Below are positions 17,701 to 24,583 of a stretch of 46,839 bases of DNA, piece by piece. The notes below the pieces were generated by a model. That model had not been told where the DNA came from. It was given only the letters and a program-made list of their open reading frames with translations, and did no database searches. The translations under genes and the position numbers were made by a program. How positions within the stretch are numbered: the stretch's first letter is position 1; the number at the start of each line of letters is the position of its first letter. The stretch comes from an uncultured Verrucomicrobiota bacterium (lineage in GTDB: Bacteria > Verrucomicrobiota > Verrucomicrobiia > Limisphaerales > UBA9464): positions 1 to 46,839 of the forward strand of contig CAJAHH010000154.1 of the NCBI GenBank assembly GCA_903939515.1, given 5' to 3'.

Positions 17701-18793
17701 CAAACAAGCCGGGAGGCCCAGAAACCAACCGCACGGTGAGCTTCTGTGCGGGAAGGTCTACATCTGCGAGTTTCAACTGAATGGTCAAGTCACCCTGCTC
17801 TGCGACAGACAATGGTTGCAGATCAACGAATGTCGGCGGCTTATTGATGGACAGGAGAGCTACGATACTTGTTTCGGAGCCAGCTGAGTTGCTGACTTCA
17901 ACAGTGTAATAGCCAGCGTCGGAATTTTGTGCCTGATTTATTTTGAGTGTGGAGTTCGTTGCACCAACAAGCAGGATCCCATTTTTCCGCCACTGATAGA
18001 ACAGTGGAGGACGCCCGACAGCTGATGTTGAGAAGACCATATCCTCACCCGGATTGACGGTTTGGCCGAAAAGTTTTTTTATTATATGCGGAGTGTTTTC
18101 AATAACACTAACTTTAAATCGATTCGTGAAGAAGTTGTAGATTGGCGGGATAACACTTCCATGCTGCCCACGAGCAAATCCCCACTCAAGAGAATAAACA
18201 CTAGAATCCTGAGGAGTTACTTTTGTGATTGTTAAACTGTTGCCAGAGGGCGTAAACACAACCCCATTTTTCCTCCAAACTGGAGGCGTTCGCCAGACAA
18301 ACGGGAAATATCCACCGCAAAATTGCAAATTAATAATCAGACTATCCCCTTCATACACCACCTGATCACTAGGAGGGTTCATGAGATTGACTGCCCAGTC
18401 ATTATGAACACTAGCAAACACCTTATTACTCTCAACACTGCCAAGTTCATTGATTACAACCACATGGTACGGCCCCGGATCAAAGCCAGCACTAATCTGC
18501 AAAATTGAATTAGTAGCCTCAGCTATCTTTTTCCCTTTCAAATACCACTGATAATTGATCGGCTGTCGACCGGTCGCCCATGCAGAAAAACTGCCATTTG
18601 TGACAGCGATCCAAACTGGGGGACCATTGGGAGTACCAACCTGAACTCTTGGGATAATACAGCAATTTTCCGGACTCTGAGCCAAGATCGGCTTCCCTTC
18701 ATTAACCTCTTGCGCCAACAGGTTTATGAATAAAGACAATAAGCCTGTTAAATTAATTAATAATGAAGCCCAATCAAAAGGTTTTTTATTCAT
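14777..18793 (-). CDS. Giant secreted protein: Ig-like, cadherin-like, chitobiase-C-like and MBG-like repeats
   Basis: A 1338-residue secreted protein. A signal peptide or anchor is at about 8-30 (WASLLINLTGLLSLFINLLA). Ig-like domains occupy about 60-315 (one clear: YQWRKNG ... DAGYYTVEVSN). Four cadherin-like/putative-Ig repeats of about 95 residues cover about 315-690, each ending VTEVNxPP or VTELNQPP. A chitobiase C-terminal-like segment lies near 700-768. About six MBG-like repeats of about 81 residues cover 770-1268 (SSGLPVxYxxxSGPA ... LTGxGxVVIxAxQ). A C-terminal module ends FWRVRVR. The start at 18793 (MNKKPF) is preferred over ATG 18877 because it places the hydrophobic segment at a normal distance. 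Long arrays of this kind suggest an adhesive or surface role; no enzyme domain is seen. Confidence 0.78.
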   Translation of the reverse strand: MNKKPFDWASLLINLTGLLSLFINLLAQEVNEGKPILAQSPENCCIIPRVQVGTPNGPPVWIAVTNGSFSAWATGRQPINYQWYLKGKKIAEATNSILQISAGFDPGPYHVVVINELGSVESNKVFASVHNDWAVNLMNPPSDQVVYEGDSLIINLQFCGGYFPFVWRTPPVWRKNGVVFTPSGNSLTITKVTPQDSSVYSLEWGFARGQHGSVIPPIYNFFTNRFKVSVIENTPHIIKKLFGQTVNPGEDMVFSTSAVGRPPLFYQWRKNGILLVGATNSTLKINQAQNSDAGYYTVEVSNSAGSETSIVALLSINKPPTFVDLQPLSVAEQGDLTIQLKLADVDLPAQKLTVRLVSGPPGLFVGLEGFVSWAPTETQGGSTYPVIVEVSDGFLSTTGQFDVTVTEVNRPPVINPVAAASVAEGTAWSQVLTAPDPDLPANGLTFRLVSGPSAASVDSKSGFLTWTPSESDGGSTVDFVIEVADDGQPPLASQTTVQLTVTEVNNPPTLEALADVTVPEGAAWSITVRAIDSDLPAQALSYVLKVNPPGMTLDASTGELRWTPSEGQGPGTYPVTVSVADSIGATAERSFTVTVTELNQPPQVAAWADQRIVFGQVVSLKMDVTDADLPANRLTYRIVGGPTNLVLAEDGRMVWTPARNQSPSTNLISVAVSDGTVSVTNSVRIEVFELVMSVNGFEVMEAVNASLNARISFRCGRPDWLVYYSLNGQSPTYDLPSKFYQDPFVLPATATVWPIAFSPDFSDSVVGIPVRVSVQKDQSLVLEGGFGLIHQGPGVGVTARSDSSLPVSISVVSGPATLVAGKLIATGGGVVRLRLIQAGDENWSPAQAEFERIVARSGQTVVWQPLDPVVYSSAPVALKATATSGLPMEYTVLSGSGFISGDRLQVTAAGAVVIRARQSGNADFEAASADWTVPVAKAFQSIVWSGSPDRTFSPEPILLTATVSSGLELSYAVISGPAVLAKDRLTLTGVGTVVIRASHSGNSNYEPGSQEVTWVISKIPYMLVFEPIGPRTFGEGPLALLAVSEYGMPVTYRVRSGPGSVVGNQLSLTGAGEVVIEASQAGSELYQSVAVSQTVTVAKASQVLTWSAETTLAYRTNLLALEAKASSGLPVNYRIISGPGAVVSGQLNLTGVGALVIAAAQNGDGNWLAATAITNRFTVGRGVQVVTFEPVGDQTLGAGSVKLAAHASSGLPVTFSVINGQAAVNDQQLTLLGEGAVTVRAINPGSPLWLSASADQTFKVLPVGTQPQVVIERPKPDGTFSLEIRAPVGVNLALETTSDLNAWTETQRITGQGSGNPLKITLQTDPNVQAKFWRVRVR

Positions 18794-19143
18794 AAACAGT
18801 AAACACCCGAAGTGGACTCTACCGTTCATGAAAAAGGCGCGAGCCCGAGAATCCCATTCCGAGGTACGACCAAGCACCCTGTCACGAGAAAGCCCAGGTC
18901 GCGCCCAGGTGGACGCGCCCTAGCAATCGATCTCGTGACGGAATTTGGTCGTTTTCGGAATGAGATCGTAGCTAACAGCTACGCGAAAATGTTGAGGAAA
19001 GTTAGATTCTGATCGGTTGAAGATCCTTTCGCTGATTTGGACCATGATCCTCAGCCATGGCGTTGCAAGTCTCTAGTTTCCTTGGACTGAATCGCGAAGA
19101 GATCTCGGGGGCTGAGCGGTCTGGCACGGGGCTAGAACCGGAT
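18794..19143. other. Intergenic region between two minus-strand genes
   Basis: No gene is supported in these 350 bases. They contain a perfect 7-bp hairpin CGTAGCT-AAC-AGCTACG at 18970-18986 without a T run. The promoter of the giant protein gene probably lies near 18800-18900 but cannot be placed. Confidence 0.5.
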
Positions 19144-21135
19144 TCACCGAACTGAGCTGAGGGCGGGGCGGAAGCCCAGAAAGTTGTACCGGAGACCCGG
19201 GGCGACCCTGAGCCGGTTGGCCGAGCGCGCGCCCCCGGCGACGTCGAACCAACCGCCCCCGCGGCTCACGCGGTAGGAGCCCGAACTCGGACCTGTCGGG
19301 TCCGTCACACTCCCAGTCGAATAATCCCCACTCCAGTCGGCACACCACTCCCACACATTCCCCATCATGTCGTACAACCCCCATGCGTTCGCTGTCTTCT
19401 GCTTCACAGGATGCGTCTCGCTACCAGAGTTCCCACTATACCATGCTATCGTGCCTAACTCCCCATAGCGCGGACCCGTCGTCCCAGCTCGCGCCGCATA
19501 CTCCCACTCGGCCTCCGTCGGTAACCGCCACTCCCATCCATCACCCAATATCCCCTCAGCCCGTTGCTTGGCTGTCAGCTTCCGACAGTACTCCTCCGCT
19601 TCACCCCAACTCACCTGCTCCACCGGTCGCTCAGTCCCCTTGAAATTCGACGGATTCCCCCCCATCACAGACTCCCACTGCCCTTGCGTGCATTCCGTCT
19701 CCGCCAGGAAGAACCCACGGGTCAATACTGCCTCGTGCTGCACCTCATCAGAATACCGATCCGGTTCGCTCGATGGACTGCCCATCGTAAATCGGCCACT
19801 CGGAATCCATCGGACTGCCAAATCACCAGCTTGACCTCGGACGCCAGCCACAAAAGGCTTGCTCAGTCCTAGCTTCGACGCAAACGCCGTTTCAGCCGCT
19901 TCCACTTTCGCTTTTGCCTCAGCCACCACACGCTGCTGTTCCCGCTCCTGCCAGGCTCGTACTTGCTGAAATGTCACACCGCCAGCGACCACCACCACCA
20001 ACCAAAACACGGTCGTTCCCAGAATCCATCGCCGCACCCGGCTCATCCAAAGGGTTTGCAACGAATCCAGGTCGGTCTTCAACCCTGTGGTCCATGCAGA
20101 CACCATTCTGTCAACCTCACTACTCCCGCCAACTTTTCCAATCTGGGCGGTCTCAGCTACCACTTTTTCGGCCGTACCTAGAGCAACTCTTCCTCGGCGC
20201 ATTAATCCTATCGGAGGAAACGCGAAGAATCGTCCTGCCTCTCGCCCGAGCTCCTGCAGCCCTTTCTTTGTTTCGGCTACCTTTTCGCTCTGTGACTTCA
20301 ACTGCTTCTCAAGTTGAGCCAACCGCTGCTCTCTAGCTGAATAATCCAAATCACCGAAGGCGGCCTGCAAAGTGCCAATCAAACGTCGCGCCGTCTCCAC
20401 CTGCCCTACATCGGTCAATCGCCCCACATCGTCCAGGGTCGCTGTGTGTTGGCTGTGTCGCTCGATCAACTCCACAACATGTGCAAGCCGGTCTTTGAGA
20501 CTCCTCTGCCGTCGTTCCACCATCGGACTGCTACCTTCGACGGCCAATCGACTCGCAACCAGATGTCGGTCCCTAAGTCCGATTCCATGCGCCCAGGGTC
20601 CGGGTGATTCCGCTAGTTCAAGCTTCTCGGTCCACTCCATCGCGTCCGCGACTTCCGCCAACTCGCCGTAAGGTCTACCGCTGGACCAGTCCCCCAGCTG
20701 TAGTTCTCTGCAACCCTGCTCGATGGCGTCTACCAAGATCTTTGGGGCACCTTCGAGCGCCATCTTGAGTTGCTGAAGGTCGGAAAGCGAAGGCTGCCAC
20801 CCTTCCTCCGTTTTCTTCCTTTTCTTACCAGATTCCTTGTCCGGTTTCGGACCTAATGTGTCGAGTTCGTTCCCCAAGTTGTCAGCTGCCTTCAACGCCA
20901 ACTGGATCCGATTGCTCCATGAGACAAGGCGCAACCAGTCAGATCGGACATCCGCCCCCGGGTCTGACGCTACAAGACCTCGTTTCTGGGCCTCCTCAAG
21001 GTCATCTCGGTAGGATTCTTCAAGTCCGCGAAAAGCCTGAATGTCGGAGAGTTCTGAGAGCGTATCGCGCTGGGTCTTGAGCACGTGCAGCAACGACTGG
21101 ATTCGCGCCAGTTCGCGGATGGCAATCGAGTTCAT
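19144..21135 (-). CDS. Membrane-anchored coiled-coil protein with C-terminal FGE/sulfatase-modifying-factor-like domain
   Basis: A 663-residue protein. Residues 1-365 are mostly charged helix with coiled-coil stretches (about 250-300, AQLEKQLKSQSEKVAETKKGL). One membrane helix lies at about 368-390 (TTVFWLVVVVAGGVTF), followed by a helical linker. The formylglycine-generating-enzyme fold covers about 430-663: FTMGSPSSEPDR, ECTQGQWE, RPVEQVSWGEAEEYC, RLPTEAEWEYAARAG, GNVWEWCADW, RVSRGGGW and LGFRPA. The active-site Cys pair of true FGE is absent (GGARSANR where Cys is expected), so it is probably a binding or structural version. This C-type-lectin-like fold is also used by variable proteins of diversity-generating retroelements. 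It starts 4 bases after the upstream coiled-coil gene, so the two form an operon. Confidence 0.82.
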   Translation of the reverse strand: MNSIAIRELARIQSLLHVLKTQRDTLSELSDIQAFRGLEESYRDDLEEAQKRGLVASDPGADVRSDWLRLVSWSNRIQLALKAADNLGNELDTLGPKPDKESGKKRKKTEEGWQPSLSDLQQLKMALEGAPKILVDAIEQGCRELQLGDWSSGRPYGELAEVADAMEWTEKLELAESPGPWAHGIGLRDRHLVASRLAVEGSSPMVERRQRSLKDRLAHVVELIERHSQHTATLDDVGRLTDVGQVETARRLIGTLQAAFGDLDYSAREQRLAQLEKQLKSQSEKVAETKKGLQELGREAGRFFAFPPIGLMRRGRVALGTAEKVVAETAQIGKVGGSSEVDRMVSAWTTGLKTDLDSLQTLWMSRVRRWILGTTVFWLVVVVAGGVTFQQVRAWQEREQQRVVAEAKAKVEAAETAFASKLGLSKPFVAGVRGQAGDLAVRWIPSGRFTMGSPSSEPDRYSDEVQHEAVLTRGFFLAETECTQGQWESVMGGNPSNFKGTERPVEQVSWGEAEEYCRKLTAKQRAEGILGDGWEWRLPTEAEWEYAARAGTTGPRYGELGTIAWYSGNSGSETHPVKQKTANAWGLYDMMGNVWEWCADWSGDYSTGSVTDPTGPSSGSYRVSRGGGWFDVAGGARSANRLRVAPGLRYNFLGFRPALSSVR

Positions 21136-21139
21136 GTGG

Positions 21140-21481
21140 TCAGGCGAGATGACGTTTACGGAAGCGACCGAGGCTCACCGTGGCATCAGCAATCAGGTTC
21201 CTGAGTTCCTTCACCTGCTCAGCCTGCTGCCGACGCGTTTCCCGGTCAGCATCCTCAGCGGCAAATCGCTGCCGCTCAATGTCCAGTCGCTGCTGCTCGA
21301 TACGGGACCTGTCCTGCTCAATTCGACTTTGCTTCTCCAAGACAGCCGTCTGGGCACGCAGGGCCGCCGCCTGCTCCTTTTGCTGCTCTATCTGCTTGGT
21401 CCTTTGGTTGATGGCCGCCAAATGCCCCAGGGTATTCATCTGCCCCTGGTGCTCCTCCATCCACTCGTTGATGTTGCTCAT
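21140..21481 (-). CDS. Small coiled-coil protein, partner of the FGE-domain protein
   Basis: A 113-residue protein that is almost entirely heptad-type coiled coil from about 20 to 100 (TKQIEQQKEQAAAL, EKQSRIEQDRSRIEQQRLDIERQR), with a basic end RFRKRHLA. The start MSNINEWMEEHQ at 21481 is preferred; ATG 21559 would add 26 low-complexity residues. The stop lies 4 bases before the start of the membrane FGE-fold gene, so the proteins are probably co-produced and may interact through their coiled coils. No function is recognised. Confidence 0.65.
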   Translation of the reverse strand: MSNINEWMEEHQGQMNTLGHLAAINQRTKQIEQQKEQAAALRAQTAVLEKQSRIEQDRSRIEQQRLDIERQRFAAEDADRETRRQQAEQVKELRNLIADATVSLGRFRKRHLA

Positions 21482-22150
21482 ATGGGGGGTTCTTTCGGCA
21501 GTGTGCCTGCCCTGCGATTGCTGTCGAGGTGTGGTTGGTAGCGCCCAAGGATCCTCCATCCTGAAACTGCGGGATCACTGGATGCCTCTCCAACGGGGAC
21601 ACCCAAACCCTAGATCCATAAACCCAACACCTTGGCCGGAAGTCCATAAAGCGCTGTTCGACGCCATCGCTCCAAGTGGTCCTGGGGAACCCGGCCTACC
21701 CCACCTCGTAAAGCGTATCCCGCTTGCCCCACGCAGCTCGAATTCAAGACGTGGGTCCCTCGCGGTCATGCCGCCGGGATTCGGACCCTACCTACCCCTA
21801 CCCCGTGGGGACGGTCTGGCCGCAAAAAAAGGGATCCCTTGTGAGGGCAGATCGTCCTGGGCCCGGAAAGGAACACTCAACCAACCATGCTGACACTCAA
21901 AGCCACCATCGTTCCGAACACCGAGCCCATCCGAGGCATTCCAACGGAAAGCGGTTTAAGTGACCGAGCAAATGGGTCTTTCTTGCTCTCTGTTGTGGAT
22001 ACACCTGCGGATACACTTGTGGATACACTTTCGCCTATTCATCACTTAGCGCCACAGGTCACATGATTGGAGTCGTTCCTCCTGTAATACCCTGATTTTA
22101 CTGATGTTTTTGAGACCTAACGCAACGCGGTGAAATTGCGAATTTTAGAT
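21482..22150. other. Right end of the island, no supported gene
   Basis: About 670 bases hold no gene I can support. Near the right edge the tandem 12-bp repeats at 21996-22031 occur, followed by 120 bases of A+T-richer DNA up to the attR core. Confidence 0.5.
21996..22031 (+). repeat. Three tandem 12-bp repeats, candidate right-hand integrase arm sites
   Basis: Three adjacent 12-bp units read TGGATACACCTG, CGGATACACTTG and TGGATACACTTT. The last is identical to both units at 2039-2062. They lie 120 bp inside the attR core. Matching arrays just inside both island ends fit the two arms of a phage-type attP split by integration. Confidence 0.65.
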
Positions 22151-22213
22151 TTTTAAGTCCCCTGTGTCTGCCATTTCACCACCGCGGCAACTACGTTTTT
22201 GCTGGGGTTTTGA
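22151..22213. other. attR: duplicated 5' half of tRNA-Leu(UAA)
   Basis: The first 40 bases repeat 1950-1989 without mismatch; the following 23 match 1990-2012 with two mismatches. Only the part from the anticodon loop to the tRNA 5' end is present. Left of it (22141-22150) the sequence no longer matches a tRNA, so this is a fragment and not a second gene. Confidence 0.85.
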
Positions 22214-22256
22214 GACCCTCGACTGCTGTAACTCAAACTCGTCACGGTAGCGAAAA

Positions 22257-22331
22257 ATGAAATCCGCTGAAAACAAACGGATAAACAAAATTGCGCTCGA
22301 TACCAAGCCCAAGCGAACCGTGGAGGGTTAG
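22257..22331 (+). pseudogene. Remnant of a second, related integrase start
   Basis: An ATG 67 bases after the attR core opens a 24-codon frame beginning MKSAENKR and containing ALDTKP. The resident integrase begins MKPTETKR, contains VLDVRNQP and starts 80 bases after its own core. The first 24 bases match at 20 positions. Further on, in another frame, GRKQRVRGMW weakly recalls GRKRKVWRSL. This fits the decayed 5' end of an integrase from an earlier element at the same tRNA. The bases just upstream also resemble repeat copy B, so a chance or repeat-derived match remains possible. Confidence 0.4.
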
Positions 22332-22518
22332 CGTACGAGAGGCCCTTCGATGGCCGCAAGCAGCGTGTCAGGGGAATGTGGAAGCGCGGACCCGTTTGCT
22401 AGGGATGCTTGTGTACCACCGACTTATCCAGTCGAACGCGGAACACGTTTCGAGCGTTTGAGAACGTCACAGGTCCGATCCAAGAGCGATCCAAGACCGA
22501 TCCTCAACGTCGGTCCCA

Positions 22519-22690
22519 CCAAAAGATGTCCCTAGTGTCCCTAGAGCCTGTCCCCCCAGGAGCACAGTGCGACCTCAAGAGCCTGTCCCCCCAGGAGCAT
22601 CCCTCCTCCGAAGCACCTCCTCCCAAGACTACCTCGCGTCCTTGGCCAAATCGCGGATACCCAATAGCCTGTCCCCAAAAGATGTCCCTA
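22519..22690 (+). repeat. Cluster of REP-like repeats (AGCCTGTCCCC and AAAAGATGTCCCTA units)
   Basis: Two perfect 22-base copies starting AGAGCCTGTCCCC lie at 22543-22564 and 22578-22599. A third AGCCTGTCCCC is at 22666-22676. CCAAAAGATGTCCCTA occurs at 22519-22534 and 22675-22690. The reverse complement of AAGAGCCTGTCCC is the GGGACAGGCTCTT found twice before the partial transposase at the right edge of the window. This is the expected relation between REP elements and a REP-associated transposase. Confidence 0.6.
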
Positions 22691-23749
22691 CCTCTGCCAC
22701 GAACCTCTCGACGTTCCTTTCTCCGGTCCGGACTGAGCACGGCCACCGGCGCCTCGCTCGCTTCGGTCGCTTCGATCGGATTTCCTAGCATCCTGGCCGC
22801 AGACTCTTCCGTCCTTGGGCAGGGACGTTTCCGCTACCGGGTGGTTCCCGGATGGGGGGACCTCGGTTCTTCGACACCGGTCAATGACTGCCATGGCCTC
22901 GTCGTCGACCGCGAGGGCCACATCCTCCTTTTCACCAACGAGACGAAGAACAACGTCATTGTGTACGACCGGAAGGGGCGGTTGGTCCACAAGTGGGGCA
23001 CTCAATTCCCCGGGGCTCACGGTCTCTCTTTGGTGACTGAAGCTGGCCGTGAGGTTCTCTACCTGACCGACCTCCAGCGGCATCAGGTCATCAAGGCCAC
23101 TCCAGACGGCAAAATCCTTCAGGAATGGTCACTGCCGAAAAACACGGGCAAGTACCCCAAGCCCGACGAGTACCGTCCTTCGTGGACGTTGAATCTGCCC
23201 AATGGGGAGTTCTTCGTCCTCGATGGCTATGGACGCGATTACATTCTGCACTATGGAGCGGATGGGGAATTCAAGAAGGTCTTCGGCGGCGCGGAGGGAG
23301 GCATCGTCCACTGGGGGCCTCATGGCGGGATGATTGAGGCCCCGCGTTCGGGCGAGCCGACCTTGATCATCGCCATGAGCGATCAACAACACCTGCTGCG
23401 CATGAGCACCGACGGTCGCACTTTGGGAACCATTCCCTTGCCCGGTGGCAATCCTCGGCAAATCCGTCGTGTGGGCGACCATTACTTTGTCGCACACTTG
23501 GGCGACAATTGGCCGAAGGATCGCAATTGCCGGGGCTTCGTCTCCGTTCTGGATTCCTCACTACGGGTGGTGTCCAACGTCGGTGGCACGGCCCCAGAAT
23601 ACGGTTCCGATGGGCAACTCCGACCCATGGCCCACCGTGAGGAACTCTTCCAACATCCGCACGACCTGGCCGTCGACGCCGAAGGCAGCCTGTACGTGGC
23701 CCAATTCGCCTCCGGCCGAACTTACCCGATCAAGCTAGAACGGGTGTAA
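22682..23749 (+). CDS. Tat-exported NHL-type beta-propeller protein
   Basis: A 355-residue protein. The N terminus carries a twin-arginine signal (TSRRSFLRSG, then a hydrophobic Ala-rich segment to about residue 40), so it would be exported folded. The rest is a run of propeller blades with phrases such as HGLVVDREGHILLFTNETKN, PHDLAVDAEGSLYVAQF and GPHGGMIEAPRSG, as in NHL or six-bladed propellers. The ATG at 22682 lies inside a REP-like repeat (AAAAGATGTCCCTA), and no clear ribosome binding site precedes it, so the start could have been remodelled. The open frame reaches back to 22409 through the repeats, but that part looks non-coding. Possible roles are substrate binding or peptidyl-glycine-lyase-like activity. 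Confidence 0.75.
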   Translation: MSLPLPRTSRRSFLRSGLSTATGASLASVASIGFPSILAADSSVLGQGRFRYRVVPGWGDLGSSTPVNDCHGLVVDREGHILLFTNETKNNVIVYDRKGRLVHKWGTQFPGAHGLSLVTEAGREVLYLTDLQRHQVIKATPDGKILQEWSLPKNTGKYPKPDEYRPSWTLNLPNGEFFVLDGYGRDYILHYGADGEFKKVFGGAEGGIVHWGPHGGMIEAPRSGEPTLIIAMSDQQHLLRMSTDGRTLGTIPLPGGNPRQIRRVGDHYFVAHLGDNWPKDRNCRGFVSVLDSSLRVVSNVGGTAPEYGSDGQLRPMAHREELFQHPHDLAVDAEGSLYVAQFASGRTYPIKLERV

Positions 23750-23840
23750 CCTCTGGGGCTCGCAAGTGTAGCGGAAGACGACCTCGGTCTGGCTCGGGCA
23801 ACCCCCGACTGATGAGCAACTCAATACACACCTCCAGACC

Positions 23841-24332
23841 TCAATGAACCACCATTCCAGGGTCTTCCACCAGCGTTGGCCGCGTCACGGGGCCTCCGCC
23901 CATCGTCAGGTACAGATTTTGGAAGCGCTGGGCGCGGTCGCGATAAATAAGGGACACTCGTTCGAGGCGGTATCCCACTCCCTCGAAATGTCCTGGCTTA
24001 TTCCACAGCAAATACACCTCGATGGGTTCTGGTGGGCGTCCTGTGGCTTTCTCAAAACTGCCCACCCGATCGGCCAAGATACGCCGAGTGACGGTCCAAG
24101 CGACCTCGGGGTTCGTATGGTTTCTGGACTTCGTGTAGGCCTTCCAGACTCCAGGCATAATCTGGAATCGGCTCACCTCACCCGAGCCTCCAATCACGTG
24201 GTCAGGATCACCCGCGACCGAAGAGGAAGCCCCCGTCTCGATCATAGCCAAGGCGTCCCGAAGCGGTGAAGCCTCCAAAGACGCCATCGCGACAATAGCG
24301 ACACCGAGCATGGCTAATAGTTGGAGGTTCAT
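23841..24332 (-). CDS. Secreted lysozyme/lytic-transglycosylase-like protein
   Basis: A 163-residue protein with a signal peptide (about 1-21, LGVAIVAMASLEA). The mature part begins with a lysozyme-fold pattern: a helix ending AMIETG (candidate catalytic Glu near 32), a glycine-rich loop (VIGGSGEVSRFQIMPGVWKAY) resembling the SxYQIMP segment of Slt-type enzymes, and later EVYLLWNKPGHF and RAQRFQNLY. It probably acts on, or derives from enzymes acting on, peptidoglycan. It is convergent with the Tat propeller gene and shares no operon. The length is short for a full transglycosylase but fits single-domain versions. Confidence 0.6.
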   Translation of the reverse strand: MNLQLLAMLGVAIVAMASLEASPLRDALAMIETGASSSVAGDPDHVIGGSGEVSRFQIMPGVWKAYTKSRNHTNPEVAWTVTRRILADRVGSFEKATGRPPEPIEVYLLWNKPGHFEGVGYRLERVSLIYRDRAQRFQNLYLTMGGGPVTRPTLVEDPGMVVH

Positions 24333-24583
24333 TCGATGAATACTTTGGGTAAATTAGCAACGTAGATCCCGATTCCGCCACGACTGGCTCCCAAAACTTA
24401 TTCACCGGTTATTCACCGATGAGCCCCTACCGAGGAGTCCTCTCGGGGTACTGGAAGTCTCGGTACCGAAATCGACCGACCGAGAGGCAAACTCGACCCT
24501 GAGAGTGCGTTGCAGGATCCTTCGACAATTAACCCAGACCTTTTCACAGTACTCCCCTGCACCTGCGTCCTCGGTCCTTCAAC

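Larger units (their letters stand above)
1950..22190. mobile_element. tRNA-Leu-integrated genetic island of about 20.2 kb (satellite/integrative-element-like)
   Basis: The boundaries are a 40-bp perfect direct repeat (1950-1989 and 22151-22190). With 23 further bases it extends to 63 bp with two mismatches. A tyrosine integrase gene starts 80 bp inside the left end. Tandem 12-bp repeats lie just inside each end. Contents in order: integrase, hypothetical protein, HTH protein, AEP-like primase, SF3-like helicase, small unknown protein, secreted repeat protein, secreted propeller protein, sacsin-like ATPase/DUF3883, giant Ig/cadherin protein, membrane FGE-fold protein and coiled-coil protein. 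The helicase gene is visibly richer in A+T than the surrounding DNA, consistent with foreign origin. No conjugation or virion genes are seen. That the right-hand cargo belongs to the same integration event is inferred from the attachment-site pair only. Confidence 0.8.

Noticed and set aside
18970-18986. Perfect 7-bp hairpin CGTAGCT-AAC-AGCTACG
   Set aside because: No T run follows on either strand and it is not near a gene end; not enough to call a terminator or operator.
21887-22066. 59-codon frame with RBS-like AAAGGAA, spanning the 12-bp repeats
   Set aside because: The protein has no recognisable features and includes the tandem arm repeats; more likely non-coding att-region DNA.
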